NCBI RefSeq assembly: GCF_011397635.1
Contig: NC_064757.1
Location: forward strand, 30,829,339-30,893,338
Direction of reading: 5' to 3'
DNA length: 64,000 nt
From: Epinephelus fuscoguttatus
Lineage: Eukaryota > Chordata > Actinopteri > Perciformes > Serranidae
Shown: piece by piece, positions 1 to 14,000 of the stretch
Layout of the letters: the number at the start of each line of letters is the position of its first letter
How positions within the stretch are numbered: position 1 is the first letter of the stretch
Notes under the pieces: model-generated
The model's input: only the letters and a program-made list of their open reading frames with translations
Database searches by the model: none
What the model was told of the DNA's origin: nothing
Made by a program: the position numbers and the translations under genes

Positions 1-2052
1 TGCAGCTTTCACTATCTACTTTGAAATCCCAAAATCCTGTGGTTGATCTGCTTTGCTTTGACACCATAAACCAACTGCACCAGAGTTAGTTGGAAACAGG
101 CTGACCTTTGGTGGCTGCCTGGGTATGATTGTATAGTCTGCAATTAGGTTTAATTGACAGCGATCACATCACCTGAATCACCACCTAAACCTAATCAAAC
201 ACCAACCAAACAGGTTAGCTGTGAAAGTACCTTTAGACACACAAAAAAGCCTATAATCATTCAACAGTATCTGGATCTGATCCACAAAGCTATAAGAGAG
301 GAAGAAGCAAAGACACAGTATTTTGGCAACTCATAGCAGAAAGTCATGATGGTCCAGGACAGAGGTGGCAATAATGCAGTGATGTGGCCTTTCTTTTTCT
401 TTTTTTTTTTTGGCTAGTTTTACAGCAATTCGTGGACGAGCCAGGATGTGGTACAATGTCACTTTGTTTCTGAGAACTGATCCGTGCATTATTTATGATT
501 GTTCCCCCCAGGCCTTTCTCTAAAAAGTGTTTTCTGCCCAGAAAAAAATCCACCAACAGAGAGAGGATGACAAGAAATATAAGGCACTTAGTCTAAGTAA
601 GCACTTACTGCTTCTGTGTGTCCATTTAACATTGATACTGGATTGGCTGTCTGCCAGAGCTTTTACAGGAATTGTCTGAAGGCTGGCTTGAGGAGAAGTC
701 ACATTATGAATGTGTTTGGGTCTGCTGTCTGTCTGCATCTGTAGGTGAGGCTAAGTAGCCGAAGTGATTTTATTGTATTTTGATTTAAAGTGGAAATAGA
801 CAAGTTTTTAACTTATTATGAAGTGAATGTTGATTGAATAATATAATGGGAATTGAATAAGGACACCATCAGTGTTAAGACTGGTTCCCTATGAGCCTTG
901 CTTTCACTATGCAGGTCTGTCTGCCACCGGGATCAATCTCCCAGAAAAAAAGACATCTCAATTTATGACGCAAAGGAAGTGCATTTTTTTTTATCCCTAG
1001 TAGCTGCTGTTAGTCAGCTTGGTTGGTATCTTTTTTTCATACCTTCATACCATTATGAAATTTCACCAGGGTATACGGTGAAGGACGGTATTGTGTGCAG
1101 CACTATCTATCTTGTGCCCTGGAGCATCGATACAGAGTAGTGCAGGAATGATTCCTAAAATACGGAAATGATTCATAGCACTTGTGGTTTCCTGGTCTCA
1201 AAGTCAGTTGTTTTATAAATGAAATAAGGTCTGTGTTGAACCCAAGCTTAAGGGACTTTGACGTTTTGTTCTACAACATAAAATATGTCAGTAAATATCC
1301 CACTCCTGAATTTGAAAGCCTTTAGGTGCTTTTAAAAAGGTGGTTGCTAACAGGTGGCTAAATGAGACTACAGAGCGTCATCCCGCCGAATAGGCTTTAC
1401 AGCCTCGTTGTGTTGGCGATGTTAAAGTCATGCAGCTGTGGTGTAGTTTGTTTGTAGCCTTATGTTGCGATTGCATTTTACACTTGAAAGATTATCTTGC
1501 TGAACAAAATATGTGTCACAAACTTTTGTTAATCACAGAGCTTATTTTCTGCAGCAATCCAAAATCCAATAGAAAAATCCTGTTTGCTTTTTGTTGAGGG
1601 AACCAGGGTGATGTTAATTTCCTTCTTGGCCCAGAAATAAATGTCAGCCCTGCAGCACTCTATTGAAAATCATGGTATCTGGATTTCTAAATACCTTGGT
1701 ATATTGTAAGAAAGTGATGCCACCCAAACTTAACTATCCTTGGTTACTAAAGAGTATCAGTGTAAGTTCCCTGCAGTTACTGTTCCAGTAGCATGAATGG
1801 TGGACGGTGGAACGACTGAAGTAACTGAAAAACAAACTGTAGTGCATCCTGTGATGCTGATAGTCCCCAGTCTTTGAGGAAAGTGGAAAGTGATCTGGTT
1901 GTCTTTGCTATAGTGCTGCCAAAAATAATACCGCTTGGAAATACCAAAGGGGGACAAGTTGAAAGTTGTCTGTCTTTAATTTGGTTTGTTTTGATTCTCA
2001 CATTCTCAGTGAATCTGCTGGTAATTTGTTTTGTTGTTTTGTTTTTTTGTAG
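1..2052 (+). other. lifr intron, 5' end of window
   Basis: No exon recognised. The next LIFR exon upstream should encode the start of the second cytokine-binding module and end in phase 2. No open segment here combines that phase, an AG/GT frame and the expected Cys/Trp pattern. I therefore read the stretch as intron sequence. Confidence 0.5.
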
Positions 2053-5000
2053 GGACTGTACTCTGAAACAACTGCCGGGAAAGCAGATAGAGTGTAGCGT
2101 GGCTCAGTGGGACGGTAACTGGACACTGGTAGCTGTGAATACTCTTGGCCAGTACAGCCTCACTGACTCTGCTGAGCTCAGTCACAGAGGTAAGTATATC
2201 ACCCTTACCTTCCCTTTTTTTCTAAATAGAGGTAAATATAGACATGAAACACATCCCAAAAAAAGCAATTGATTGTTGTTTCACCCTTTCTCCTCAGTGC
2301 GTCCAGTAGCACCATCTAACCTGGACTGTATTGTCAATGCCTGGAATGCCACTGTAATGTGGCAGTGGAAGTATGAGAGCTATTCCTCTCTGGCTCTGGT
2401 CTGCCAGGTAGAAGTCACCTCCCTTGGGATCAAAACAAAGGTGAGTTGTGTGTGTGTGTGTGTGTGTGTGTGTTGCAGAGTAAGACCACATGTCCATTTC
2501 TTTGTATTTGTTTGCTCTGTCTCAATGTGCAAAAACTTCCCTCTGTTTTTTGCCCATCGTAAATGATTTGTTTATATGCAGTAGGCCACATCACTTCCAC
2601 TGTTCTACAACCGATGACCTACCACGTTACTTTCTACAAATGCAAGCTCGTATCAGCATGTTCTCTCCATTTGTGTGACCATCAATGTTCCAGACAGTAA
2701 TGATGTCTAATGCATGTGTTTTTGTCCAGCGTACCTTCTCTGGTGTAGGTCTGCGGTCAGTGGTTATATCCGACGTGTATCCTTATGAGGATTACAGTGT
2801 TCAAGTCCGCTGCGGTGCCCAGCAGAATTTCTGGAAGTGGGGAAACTGGAGCGAACCACTTTCCTTCAAAACCAAATCTTATGGTAAAGGGTTCATTAGT
2901 GGTATCTCTTTATTTTAGCAGAGATTTCAGTAAAGTCCAGCTGCAACCAATAATAATTTCAAAGTAGACCTTGTGCTAGAGTCTTTTGTCAAGCTCCTAT
3001 TTTCAAAATCAATAGTGAACTTTCAAACTCAAAAGATTTAGTTTTTACTTTTAGTCGTCATCATTTGTGTTTTCAGTAGCAGAATTGTCACTTTACAATT
3101 ACAAAACAGCAGCAGCAGTACCATTTGCCTAATTCGGTTGTATTTTTGTGTCTTCTCTCAGCTCCAGATGCTCCTGATGTGTGGATGTGGATGAACAAAG
3201 ACCACACTGGGCAGGTCATTTGGAAGGTATCTTTTGTTTTTCATCTTTGAATGGAATTGTCTTCGATTTGGTTTTAGATTTATAATTTATATTTTGTTAT
3301 TTTAACTGCAGAGAGCACTGATGTGCAGTATGTTCACATAAGCCAAGTGCATTACTTGTCAGGGTGCTTTTGTTATAGCCTATATCTTTTGTCCTTGGTT
3401 TTCTTCCTCCTTTCACTCCCTTTCTCCATTCTGACACAAAGAAGCTTGACCCTTTGTGAATATATACCAGGAATGTCTGAAATTGTGAGTAAAATGGAAT
3501 TTAAAATTGTCTCTGTCTTCCTCTCTCCCCCTTCCTTTCTTCCACTTGATATCTTTTAGCCTCTGACACGAAGACAGAGCCATGGTCTGATCACAGGTTA
3601 TGAAATTACTCTCTGGAGCCCTGAAGAAAATTTACAGCACACCAAAAACGTTCCACCAGACACTTCTGCTGTATCAATCAACCTCACACAGATCACTACC
3701 CTCAGTGGTGACGACAAGTATATAGCAACCGTCATTGCAAAGAACGCTGCTTGGGCGTCGCAGCCTGCAAGTGTACTTATACCTCTACGTTTGACAGGTA
3801 TGTGGAAATAGAGTGTGTTTGGGATGTTGTAGTATATAAGAAGTGAGAAGGCAAAAAGTGATTAGCTTGTTTCCTCTCAGAGGCACAAGTTTCAGTTCAT
3901 GTGAAGTTTTTAGTTACTGAGAGCATCTGGATTAATTTCCACAGTTTGGCTCCACCATCTTGACCCAGTTGTCTAATTTGAAAGCAGCAGTTACTTAGTT
4001 ATAAAAGGAGAAAATAAAGCCAGTGGTTTTTGCATTGCAGTATACATATTTTCTTCTTTCCAGATGTGGAACCCCTTGCTGTGTCCAGGGCAGTTTATAC
4101 AGACAGAGGTTTCCCTCTGTTCTGGCAGAGCGATGCCAACACCACCTGTGGTTATGTGGTAGAATGGTATGATGCTTCCTGTAAGAGGGACTGCCCTGTG
4201 GAGTGGATCAAAGTGGCTGCTGGAAGTACTAATGTCTCCATTGAGTCAGGTATGCCACCCTTGATGCCTGCTAACCAAGTCTGAAAAATTGTTTTCAGGA
4301 TATTTCAAATGTACTGTTTGTGTTTCTGCAGACAGTGAAGTCTAAAAACTCAAGTGTCTTTGTACCCTGTGCTTCTTGGCTATGGACATAAACTGTGAAA
4401 AAATAATAGACAAAGATGCTGTGACATCTGTTTGTGATGCTTAAATTTTTGCATTTTGACCAGAGCCATATTGAATTTTTACAACCAGGAGTGATAAGAA
4501 ATGACCATATTTGGACGAGAGGGTGTAGCTAACCCTAATGCTAGCCGCTATCTTTGTTAGCACAGTGCATTTACAGTCTATGGATAACTGTGATAACACA
4601 ATGCTAATTTTGTGCTAGCGAAAAACAGGCTTAAAACCATTCCAACAACATGTACTCACCAGAAAAACTGAACATCTGACTCCTTAGAGGGTCTTTTACT
4701 ACAACCAAACTCCTAGCAAGACTTTTTTAAGCAACTTAAATGTAGAAATTTTTTTTCTTGAACTGAAAACACACTGAAATAGAGACAGCTTAAGCTATGC
4801 CAATGCTCTTTGATTGAGAACCTGGGGTTACACCATGGTTATGTTGCCTAACTAACATTGTCAACGTGTTAACAGGCAGCACCCACTTGCATAACTTTAA
4901 CTCTTAATAAAATGTAAATGACTGAGTACAAAAAAAACGTACGCGGTGGCTTTATTTATTGCTTTAGAGGTTCTGGACAATGGACAGTGTTTAAAATATA

Positions 5001-7189
5001 AAAACTAAACAAAATTTTCACTTTACGACATACTCAAACATAACTTTCATCTTTAGTGTCTGCCAAAAGGAGGTTAAATCGAATTTGTACTGTATACTTT
5101 ATATTTATAATATACATCATAAACATAATAATGTGTTTCTCTGCCATCAGACAACTTCCAGCCAGGTGTGAGGTACAATATTTCCCTGTACAGCTGCTCC
5201 TCAGAGGCCCCAGAGCTGCTGCATCGCTGGCAGGGATACATGCAGGAGCTGGGTAAGGATAGTACTGCATGTGAAAAGCAGTGACCTCAGAAATCACACT
5301 CTGTGTTTTAATTTTTGTATCTTTGTTCTCATTCTGATTGTTATGCCTCTGTTTTTTTTTTCTTCCCTTCCTTTGCGGCTTCCGCAGTCCCCTCCAGTTC
5401 TGTCCCTCTGTCAGCCAGTCAGCAGAACTCTGATGTTCTTCTGACCTGGGGGGAGATCCCGCTGGCCAACATACGAGGCTTCCTCCTGGGCTACAATATT
5501 TATGTCAGCAATGGCTCCCAGCTCATACTTTTAGGTACATGTATATAAATGCATCTATAATTCATGACCGCATGATTGAAATATGTGGTAGAAAGTGCAT
5601 TTTGTAACCTGTTCAACTCACACACTTTCTTCCTCGTTGCTCTCTCCATTTTTCTCCCTCCGTCTTTCCTTTCCCTGCCTCTCTTGCTTTTCATCCTGCC
5701 TGTTGAACAGCCAATCTGACAGAACTAGACAGCAGGAGCTACACAGTAGAAGGTCTCTCTGAAGGCTCCTATAAATTCACTGTCAAGGCCTTCACTTCAG
5801 CAGGCGAGGACACAGGCACCACTGCCTCCATAACGTTGGAGCCATACAGTACGTGAATGTTTAGTTACATGTGTGTAGCTATGACTGGTTATGTTCTACA
5901 ACTATTACCATTATGTGAGGCTGTAAAAGTAAAGTATAAATATAATCAAAATAAAAGTAAAGTATAAATATATAGATAATTACAGCTAATTCAAAAGCAG
6001 TAAAAATAACTGTCTTGCTTTAAGTCTAATATCTCTACTATCTTGTCCTGACAGCTGATTGGTTGATCCTGGAGATCTTGGCTTCCCTGGGAATCACAGC
6101 CTTATTCCTGGCCATTGTCACCTTGATTTGCTACAAGAAAAGGAAATGGTGAGACGGTTATGCTCTGTCCTGTGTCTCTCATGTGTGTGTTCCCATGAAG
6201 AATGTAGACACAAGCAGCAACAAGGCAACATTTCCTTTTGATAATGTATTTTTAAGTGTCATTTTGCTTTGTCACCAGGGTGAAGAAGGCGTTTTATCCA
6301 GACATACCTGAGCCCAAGTTGCCTGGAGATTGGTCCAGGCCACAGGTACGACAAAACTCATTGCTAAATATATGTATAGAACCATTCCCTATTTTTTTTT
6401 TTTTTTTGGTCATCCTTGTTGTGAGAAGACTATGAGGCGGTTAGCTCCCATTTAAACTGACTGAGTAAATGTTTAAACACTCTCTGTGTGTGACAGGGGC
6501 CATTGGATGTGAAGCCATCTCCCCACAGTTTGGTCCACATGGTTGAAAGGCCCGAGTGGGATTCTAGTAAAGAAGCACTCGTCGTCATTCCTGAAGAAGA
6601 TGAGGATGAAGACGGGGAGGGGATAGGAGATGAGCCAGTCGACACAGATGAGCCAACGTCATTACGCTACTACAACCAAGTGGTAGATGAGCGACCCATC
6701 AGGCCGCGTTACCCAGACTCCTCTGCTTCGTCTGCGTCCTCTTTGGATTCAGCACGCACCGATGTGACGTACACAGGGATCCAGACCTCGGGATCTTCTT
6801 TGGTCTTCCAGCTGGATCCACAGGGCTCCACTGAGGGCCACCAACCGCAGGCTGATCTGTCTGTCTGCATCAGTGGAGGAGGAGGTTACCGGCCTCAGAT
6901 GCAGTCTATAGCCCCAAGTGATGACGTGGGCCTCATTTCTCCCGAGCCTTTCCTCGAGCCCCAGGCTGCCAGTGCTGGGGGCTACAAACCCCAGAGCTCC
7001 TGGCATTTGGACTCCCCTGGGGAAGCTGGGGAAAACGGTGGCCTGGCACCCTCTCTTGGATCCCCCACCTCAATTGCTTCCACTCAGTTTCTCCTCCCTG
7101 ATGGAGAGGAACACGCAGAGGAGAAGCGACCGCTGTCATCGTCGGCAGCAACCTGGTTCACCAATCTGCTGTCATCCACAAAACCGTGA
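2053..7189 (+). CDS. lifr: Leukemia inhibitory factor receptor (3' part, 12 exons)
   Basis: Type I cytokine receptor at the plasma membrane that pairs with gp130 and signals through JAK/STAT3. Exons: 2053-2189, 2298-2440, 2730-2883, 3162-3226, 3560-3797, 4064-4249, 5151-5252, 5388-5534, 5711-5848, 6055-6148, 6279-6345, 6497-7189. All have AG/GT borders and one continuous frame of 720 codons plus stop. In order they give the end of the second cytokine-binding module with a WSXWS-like motif (WKWGNWSEP, exon 3), three fibronectin III domains, a membrane segment (WLILEILASLGITALFLAIV, exon 10), a box 1 (FYPDIPEPKLPGDW) and a cytoplasmic tail with two YxPQ motifs (YRPQ, YKPQ), the STAT3 docking type. 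The C-terminus (GSPTSIASTQFLLP, then TWFTNLL) aligns with the mammalian LIFR tail, which rules out OSMR or gp130. The signal peptide, first module and Ig domain must lie left of the window; no credible exon was found in 1-2052. Whether this is lifra or lifrb cannot be told here. Confidence 0.93.
2447..2474. repeat. (GT)n microsatellite
   Basis: About 14 GT units start just after the donor site of the lifr exon that ends at 2440. A repeat this close to a 5' splice site is likely to vary in length between individuals. Confidence 0.9.
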
Positions 7190-10100
7190 TGTCATCTCTG
7201 TCTTGCTACTCGCAGCCAGGCCGGGGGGGGGGTAACATCAAACTTTCTGATTCATTACTGTTACCAGTGTCATGCGTCAAACAAGCCTAGCCCATATGGT
7301 CAATGTAAATATCCCCTTTGATGTAGCACTACAGTCTTGCACTTTGAGAGCAGGTTAATAATGCTGTTTAAGGTGTTTCTTCCAAACATACAGAAATAGA
7401 TATATAGTTAATTTTCTCTGCCATACATACCATAAATCTGTATATTTATGGATCAAAACAATTTTATTCTGGCAAGAAATCTCTCAAATGATTTCCTCGT
7501 GCCTCTCTTCAACCATATTTATTGCGCCCCCCCGGCAACCTGGTGGCTGCTACGTCCCCTCACTGCCTTGTCTGTGACTTCCTATGATGGGCATTTAGCA
7601 ACGTCATATCATGTGTTTCAGTTGAGTATATCCAGTGTTCGGCTTGCATTTCAGATGTTTTTATTTTTCGTGTTGTGAACTTTACTACACTACAGAAGAA
7701 AACTGAAAGCAAGAAAGATGCAAAAGCAAACGATGGCACAATAAAAGCAAAGGACATTTTTGGAAGAACACTACAAATGAACAGTTTCAATAGAAGGTAG
7801 CTAAGTAGACAGAACACCTCTGTTTACAACATCTATGTTTTCTGCTGGTCCGCCATTGGGATTATCTTGCCTGTTTTATGACAGCTGATGAGCTACTGAA
7901 AGGAAAAGAGGCATTTGGTTGTAAATAGAAATGATTTTAAAGGTATGTAAAGATGGCACTCTTCTGGATCAGAACCAAGGTAGCTCCTATCCTTACAGAT
8001 TTGATCTATTTTTCAGAATTTACGGTCAGACCAGTGAGATGTTGATTGAAAAATGCACTTATGAACGAGAACAGTCATTATTTTACACAGATACAGGAGT
8101 GGTGCTGTCTGTTATGGTCTGGAATTGTGTGGGTGACGAGCCCCATGGATATATACACAGATATAAGCTAGAACATGAATACAAACTGATGTAATTTAAT
8201 TAACAAAAACACTATAATGTATGTTACTTTCTCGTGTTTTTTGTTGTTTTGTCTTCCTTAACCAAGTTTATAATGTATTCGTTTTTTCCCCTTGTCAAGA
8301 AATGATTTCACAGTAAGGCCAGTGTCCATTTTGTAATGTTGCTGTGTGTTATCTTCAATTTAATTATTGGGATTGAACAAATGATGGGAATTAGCTTTGA
8401 TGGTTTACCGCAGTGTTAAAATTGCGTTGATAAATGAAATGCTACCAGTCATTTGCACCATATCACATTTCATATACCGCCTTGCTCCTAAGTGTTAGGT
8501 ATATTAAATAAGAAAATGTTACAGTAGTGCAGTACAGAACAAATCAGAAATGTAATGCACTTACAGATTCCACTGGCACGGAGCGTAACGTACGAAGGAT
8601 GTCTGCTTCAAATGATTTTGGAAGCATATATTATAATTGACATGATGTTATTCTCAGCCCTTTTTAGTATTTGTTTTTTTTTTGTTGCTTTATCTTCAAG
8701 CCCAGAGAGGTGGTCAATAATGCATTTGATTTTGATTTGCTGTGCTTGAAAGCTTGTTTATTTTTAGAAATACTTTTATTTTTTCTTTTGTAATGTGAGT
8801 ATTTATCTTTTCATTTGTTTTTTCCTGGAGCGTCCTTGTACATTTTGTGACTGGAAAAAGGGACCACGGGGAAAACATGTATTTGGAAATTATATAGAAT
8901 TTCCAGAAATGCTATCATTTAGCTCTTTCTGACAAAAATGTGTGGAAACGACCTTGTGAATATCGGTCGCTCGACAGCACTTTGGCATCTCCATTGTGGT
9001 GTCAAACACAGGCCACTAATTGCCCAAGTAGACTCCACATACTCCATTTGCTCTCCACTCGTGTACAGTGTGGGTGTTAAGGATGCACCATTGGCCAGGC
9101 TTCGTAAAAGCATCATTATGCAAAGATTATTTTTTGATATTCTCATCCAGTGGGAACCAGGATGTTTATTTTATCATATTTTTCAGAGCCAGGCCCCTCG
9201 CTCGCCTGTGTGGCAGCCTGCGGTCTGTTATTTCTCAGTGCCTCCAGCCAACAAGCTTTATGTAAAACTACTGTGAAATGAGCGATGAGTTCGACTAAAT
9301 ATAATGGATGGCTTCACTGATGAACTGATGACAGGCAGGCAGACCTCTTTGACTACTGAGAAAAATGTATCACGTCTTTCTCTTTGTCTTGTGACACTGA
9401 TGTGAATTTTATCTTGATTAATGGGAAAAATGGTTGGAAGAATTGGTCAAATCAAATTGGGGTAAAGAGTGAACCAACCAGCTACATCGTAAGATCAGTG
9501 ATCATTTTAAGGCCGTGGGAAAGGGTGGATATAGTTTTGAGTATTTAAACATGGCTGCAGATTGTTTTCCTTTGAAGCCTGCTTCCTCAAACAAGCACGG
9601 CTTTGGAGACTAACCTATGAACGCTATGTGTTACATGCTTTCATGTTGATCTGGATCAACAAAATGGCACCTTTTTATTTTCTTCTGAATCCTTGTTTTA
9701 TATGACTAACTGTATATAACTGTAATTTTCTTTAATTTGTTTCTTTCTTATGATATAAAATTATACTCCCAATTATACTACAACAGGCAGAGTTGAAGTT
9801 GACTAACCATCTATCTAAAGAGAATAAAGGCAAATGTTTGTGCTGACGCCAGATATATAAAGTCATATGAAATATAAAGATATCACACTTTGACTGTATA
9901 TTTGTTGTGCGCTCAGACACATGAAAGTGTGTCTGAAAAGTCATGTAAACTGAATTAGACTTGTGATCTTATTTAGCTTGCACTGCGTTCCTATCTTATC
10001 ACTGCAGTGTTACTTTGCCAGAATCATTGTAAGTAGGACAAGAGTGCTCACCATGCAGACTTGTACATGGCATCTGCTGACATCAAATTTTCCATTCAGT

Positions 10101-10530
10101 CCATTACCTTTTTTTTCTCAACTGTCCATCCATCCAGCCTGTGTTTCCTCTAAGAACATTTTGTGCTTTACACAGCAGGGCACACTCGCTGCCTTACACA
10201 TCCTCATCTCTGGCCTTAGATGTTTTTGCAAAATCAATGCATGTTGTTTAAACTATTACTACAAAACAGTGGCTTGTAAATCTTTTAAACGTCATGTTTA
10301 TGTTTCTCTATGGCTTTAAAACGCTAACACTGACTAATGTGCACGACAACATGACAGAAGTATTGTGCACCTTTCTGAAAATGCTTTAAAATTCATGATA
10401 CTGCAGACTATTTTACTATTGACTGAATGAAAAGAGACAGCGCTTCTGAGTGAATAAATAAATGTTAACACTAATAACACATTGAAATGCTTCTTGTTTA
10501 AAGGCAATAAAGTTATTTGTCTGGCCACTT
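7190..10530 (+). other. lifr 3'UTR and polyadenylation signals
   Basis: About 3.3 kb of AT-rich sequence without a credible ORF follows the lifr stop. AATAAA hexamers lie at 7740-7745, 9823-9828 and 10506-10511. The last is followed by a GT-rich stretch and a T-run and is the best candidate for the distal poly(A) site. Mammalian LIFR also has a very long 3'UTR, so a full-length UTR to about 10.53 kb is plausible but inferred. Confidence 0.5.
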
Positions 10531-10904
10531 AACAGTTTGTCAGTGTTTTTTTTTTTTTTTTAACTTGTCAATTTTAATACAGTGCAGAAATGTAAACAAC
10601 TGTCTTTAGCTATTTGCTATAATCAATTTGCTCAATATTTTAACATCATTAGTGCAATAAATTTAAGTTATTCTTTTCTTTCCCTCCGTAATTACTGAAG
10701 GACAACAGCGGTGAAGTGTTGCTAAAAATACAATTGTCCCTGCTGACTCTCAAGAGTGGAATTAAACTGGTTCTGGGCCAGTTTCAAGTCATTACATTCC
10801 TGGTTTAATGTCACTGCGGGTAAGAAAACTGATCCAGGGCCAGCTGGGCGCGCCCGCTCCCACGAGTGCCCCTCCTGGAGCACGCAGGGCGACCCTGTTG
10901 ACGC

Positions 10905-10918
10905 GTCACCATGGCAAC
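10905..10918 (+). promoter_or_regulatory. RFX X-box upstream of spef2
   Basis: The 14-mer GTCACCATGGCAAC matches the X-box consensus (GTNRCC, short spacer, RGYAAC) with both half sites intact. It lies 138 bp before the spef2 start codon. RFX2/RFX3, usually with FOXJ1, drive ciliary and flagellar genes through X-boxes in this position range, which fits the role of the gene. The site also contains an ATG that starts no useful frame. Confidence 0.75.
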
Positions 10919-11055
10919 AGTGCACCTTTGGGATATCCTACGCGCTTGCCTGTTTTCCAGTCGTGTTATTAGCGAGCTAAAGAGTCTTACTATTACCCAG
11001 TAAGATGGCAGTTATTAGGTAGTATTCAGTCCGAGTTGAACTTTAAAGAAAGAAG

Positions 11056-14000
11056 ATGTCGGACATATTGTGCAGGTGGCTGAACGAGGAGCTCCGTCTG
11101 TCAAAAGCTGTTGGTAAGTTAACGTTACTGAAGTCACAGCGTATCTAACTAGCTACCTGCTAGCTTAATTATGCTAACTAGTCAGTGTTGACTGTGTCTA
11201 TTTTGGCACGCTAAATGCATGTGAGTTAAAAAAAAAAAAAAACTGAGCTAGAAACTATGCATCAAAGTTGATAAACAGTTGTAAACTTACTAACACAGGT
11301 ATGGGATATTGAATGGGATAGGAAATGAGCGACGTTTTTTAACTTAGAAAACCTTAAAAACCTGTCGACTCACATTAGCTAGCTTCATAGCTAGATTTGC
11401 AAAGTCCTGACAGGTGCTCAGACTAGTCATTTTAGATATTTTTGATAACCTACTGTTGTCCAATATGTTTTCAGCTGTGAGCAAAATTAAAAAATATCAT
11501 GTTGTAAATGCCAGTTTACGTAAATGACATCCATTTGTCATCTTCACAGAGCCAAAGACCTTTGCCAAGGATTTCTCCAGTGGTTATCTAATAGGGGAGG
11601 TTCTGCATAAATACCAGCTGCAGAATGACTTCAGTATGTTTATGAAGAAGGAGTAAGTTGCCCTCTTTCTTTCTCTAGCTATCCGTCCATTATCCCTTAC
11701 TAACATATAGCTTTCTTTTGCAATTCTGCAGCTCATTAAAGGTGTTCATAAGTATTCAAGTTACTTGCACTCTTTTTTTCATAGCACCTCCATCTCCAGG
11801 CTGAATAATTTTACCCGTGTCGAGCCTACTCTCCGGTTACTGGGGATCTCCTTTGACATAAACACAGCCCAGGACCTGATGCAGGAGAAGCAGGGTGTTG
11901 CCATGCGTCTCCTTTACCAACTCTATGTCTCACTTGAAAAGAAGAAGAAGGCAGAAATCAGCAGCACATTGATGGAAATCATGCAGCCTGCAGCCACTGC
12001 TGGCCTGCACAAAAAAGAACATGAGATCTACTCTGACGTAAGGGGGGCTGTATAGATTTATGTGTAGAATGTGCATGTGGTTCTTAAGTAACAGTACATT
12101 GAATAACTGTACAGTGAAGAATGGCAACTCTGACTGTCTCTGAAGTCTTTCAGTCAATCAGTGGTTTTATGTTTTAAGTTCACATCATTAGTTTAATGTC
12201 ACATATTATCTACAAAACTTGTATTTGCAAGCATTTTCCTGTCTTTCTTTTTGCATAGCGACTGCATCAGGTGGTGAAACGCGATGCAGAGCTAAAGCTA
12301 CAGAAAATTACCCAGCACTATGAGAAGAAATGCCTGCAACCGAATGACACGTTTGTGATGACCCATCCCATCCCGCAGAAGAGACAACTCAGAGACCAGG
12401 ATCAGAAGAGAGTGAAAAATATTGAGAAGGTATTGGAGACCATGGAAAGTACAATGCAGTGTTGTAATACATTCCCCTGTCACCATTTATAACTAGGCTT
12501 TAAGACAGTCTATGGTTTACATCTTTATCACCTTTTTACGTATTGATTCTCACTTTCAAATATCACGCAGTTGCAATTCTTTGCTGTATTTTGGTGTTGG
12601 ACATTACTGTAATACTATACCAGTAATAAGTGAAAAACCTACACTTGAACCCCAGGTGCTGATGATGGAATTAAAAAAAAAAAAAAAAAGCTCATGCTAA
12701 TGACATTGGGGAACTCTTTGTGTTGCAGCAGCATGTGTGTCATGAGAAGCACAATGGCATCATGACTCATACCCAGACCACTTTTGTCCAAGTGCCTAAG
12801 CCACCTCCATACACGTCACAGCTCAACCTAAAGAGGAGACAACAGCAGAAGCAACGCCGAGAACAACAGGCGCAGGTGTGATCTAGATTAAATGATGATG
12901 TGATCATTTCAGTTTTGGCTTGCTGACACAAGCTCAGCTATAGTGTGGTGCCCATAGAGGCTGTTGCTTGTGATAATGGGCCATGAATATAAATAGCAGT
13001 CCCCTCAAAAATATCCTTTTCTTTACAGAAATCCAGGCTAAGAACTTTGTGTTTGTTTTTAAGTTTGCCGTATGTTCCCAGGTCCTCTAAAAACCATAAC
13101 CTGTTAATGCTCAACAGCTTAGAGGGGGGATTAATTCTAATTTAATATCCCTGCCAAGGTTCTCCCTGGGATTTTTCAGATTTATTAGGAATTTCAGTCA
13201 ATGACCTTCTGTATACAGCACTGCCTCTAAGGCCATTGCTATGCCACAAGTTTGACAACAATTTGTCACAGCACACGCAGACAACAAATGAATTATATGG
13301 GTTTGTTTGTCTCTCTCGTGTTATTGCAATTTCTGTTCATTTTGTCTGCAGAGGGTCCAGACTGAATTAGCCCAGTTTGAGACAAGGAAGAAACTGGTTA
13401 CTTGTGGTTTTGTGTCCTCGTTAAGGTGAGAGAAAAGGAAACATTCATTAAATTGATTTTGTATTGTGCTGTATTATCATCTAGTGTTAATGTTTTTATG
13501 AATGCTTTATGACAACGTAAGATATTCACCAATATATTTTAAGACAATGACTTCATAAATGATTTGGCCCATTTCAACTTTAGTGGTCAGTCCTTCTCTG
13601 GAGATTTTCCTCGCAATGACAGCAGCCAGAGCTGTGAGGTCCCTGGAGGTGGAACCAAGCTGATATTGCAATCCAATAGCAAGTATATACAAGATGTCAG
13701 GCAGAGGCTGGAGAAGAGTGCTGTGACTCGCGAACAGAGAGAAAAAATGCGAAACAGATTGTTGGTGGAGCAGCTCAAGGCCCATGAAGCTCAAGAGGTA
13801 AAACTTCCAGTTTTTGTGAACCATATGAAAACATGTTTGAAATCTGTCACTGTAGAGAGTCGGTTATTTGTGATTTGTCATTTTGACCCAAAATGATTTA
13901 ACTGATGAGCCCTCTCTGCCTCACCTTGCAGGAGGCACGGCGAGAGGACCAGCTGGTGAAGCATCTGACGTGTCAGACTCAGCAAGAGCAGCGTTTGGCA

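Noticed and set aside
898-1140. 80-codon ORF as a possible upstream lifr exon
   Set aside because: No LIFR-like Cys/Trp pattern and no matching phase or splice sites.
1632-1759. Open segment with a good GTAAGT donor as a lifr exon
   Set aside because: It would end in phase 0 while the exon at 2053 needs phase 2, and the peptide does not resemble LIFR.
6430-7151. Minus-strand ORFs over the lifr last exon
   Set aside because: Shadow frames of a GC-rich coding exon.
2053-7189. Identity as OSMR or gp130 instead of LIFR
   Set aside because: The cytoplasmic tail motifs and C-terminal block follow LIFR; gp130 has a different box 3 and tail.
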